A stretch of 64,000 bases of DNA from Confluentibacter sediminis. GTDB lineage: Bacteria; Bacteroidota; Bacteroidia; Flavobacteriales; Flavobacteriaceae. Positions 64,000-64,000 of the stretch are shown here, piece by piece (within the stretch, counting starts at the first letter, position 1; every line of letters begins with the position of its first letter). The notes below the pieces were generated by a model. It had not been told where the DNA came from, did no database searches, and was given only the letters and a program-made list of their open reading frames with translations. Both the position numbers and the translations under genes were made by a program. The stretch is taken from positions 82,210 to 146,209 of the forward strand of contig NZ_QKPO01000015.1 of assembly GCF_003258355.1 (NCBI RefSeq), written 5' to 3'.

Positions 64000-64000
64000 T

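Overview
The window comes from a low-GC member of the Bacteroidota, almost certainly a marine-type Flavobacteriaceae. The reasons are a SusC/SusD pair, lipoprotein signal peptides of the SPII type, a DUF6089 (PorG-like) protein, DUF5686, the tig-clpP-clpX order, tRNA genes without encoded CCA, and repeated matches to the Bacteroidota promoter TTTG-N17-23-TAnnTTTG. No plasmid, phage, insertion sequence or CRISPR array was seen. No species is assigned.

Layout. 1-2.2 kb: the end of a cut-off lipoprotein gene and a secreted beta-helix protein. 2.2-6 kb: a TrmH-type RNA methyltransferase, two families of small dispersed repeats, mutS, and a tRNA-Gly/tRNA-Leu pair with its own promoter and terminator. 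6-31 kb: a large xylan and xylose utilisation region. It contains a PfkB sugar kinase, a GntR-type regulator with xylB and xylA, a sodium/sugar symporter, a small helical lipoprotein and a LacI regulator. A divergent pair follows: a GH3 beta-xylosidase on the minus strand and a plus-strand operon of GH67 alpha-glucuronidase, GH10 xylanase, GPH/MFS transporter and GH43. Convergent to that operon is SusC-SusD followed by a very large FG-GAP/ASPIC lipoprotein.

31-64 kb is mostly housekeeping. It holds waaA, a DegT aminotransferase with galE, lspA, fabD, a hexapeptide acetyltransferase with an FAD-dependent dehydrogenase, and a decayed DUF4256 gene that ORF prediction alone misses. Next come a 2TM-DHFR fusion, a lone CBM48-like domain protein, thyA, a nucleoside transporter with an N-terminal extension, a bifunctional-nuclease family protein, etfB-etfA and pdhB. 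A DUF5686 receptor-like protein, tig-clpP-clpX, a holin-like membrane protein, an alpha/beta hydrolase and pdxJ follow. The last block is CBS protein-nadK, then DUF6089-uppS-bamA, two Skp/OmpH proteins and murI. The right edge cuts a gene with a beta/gamma-crystallin motif.

How the sugar genes probably fit together (inference). The SusCD pair and surface lipoproteins capture and import xylan fragments. GH10 cuts the backbone, and periplasmic GH67 and GH3 remove methylglucuronic acid and xylose. The GPH transporter takes oligosaccharides into the cytoplasm, where the signal-less GH43 finishes them. The SSS symporter imports free xylose. XylA and XylB convert xylose to xylulose 5-phosphate. Regulation appears to rest on one-component GntR and LacI proteins, because no hybrid two-component or sigma/anti-sigma regulator is present in the window. 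Several palindromes and repeats next to the promoters are candidate operators. I found nothing that qualifies with confidence as a new biological system. The best leads are the FG-GAP lipoprotein of the xylan locus, the susC leader repeats, the 2TM-DHFR fusion, the DUF4256 pseudogene and the crystallin-like protein.
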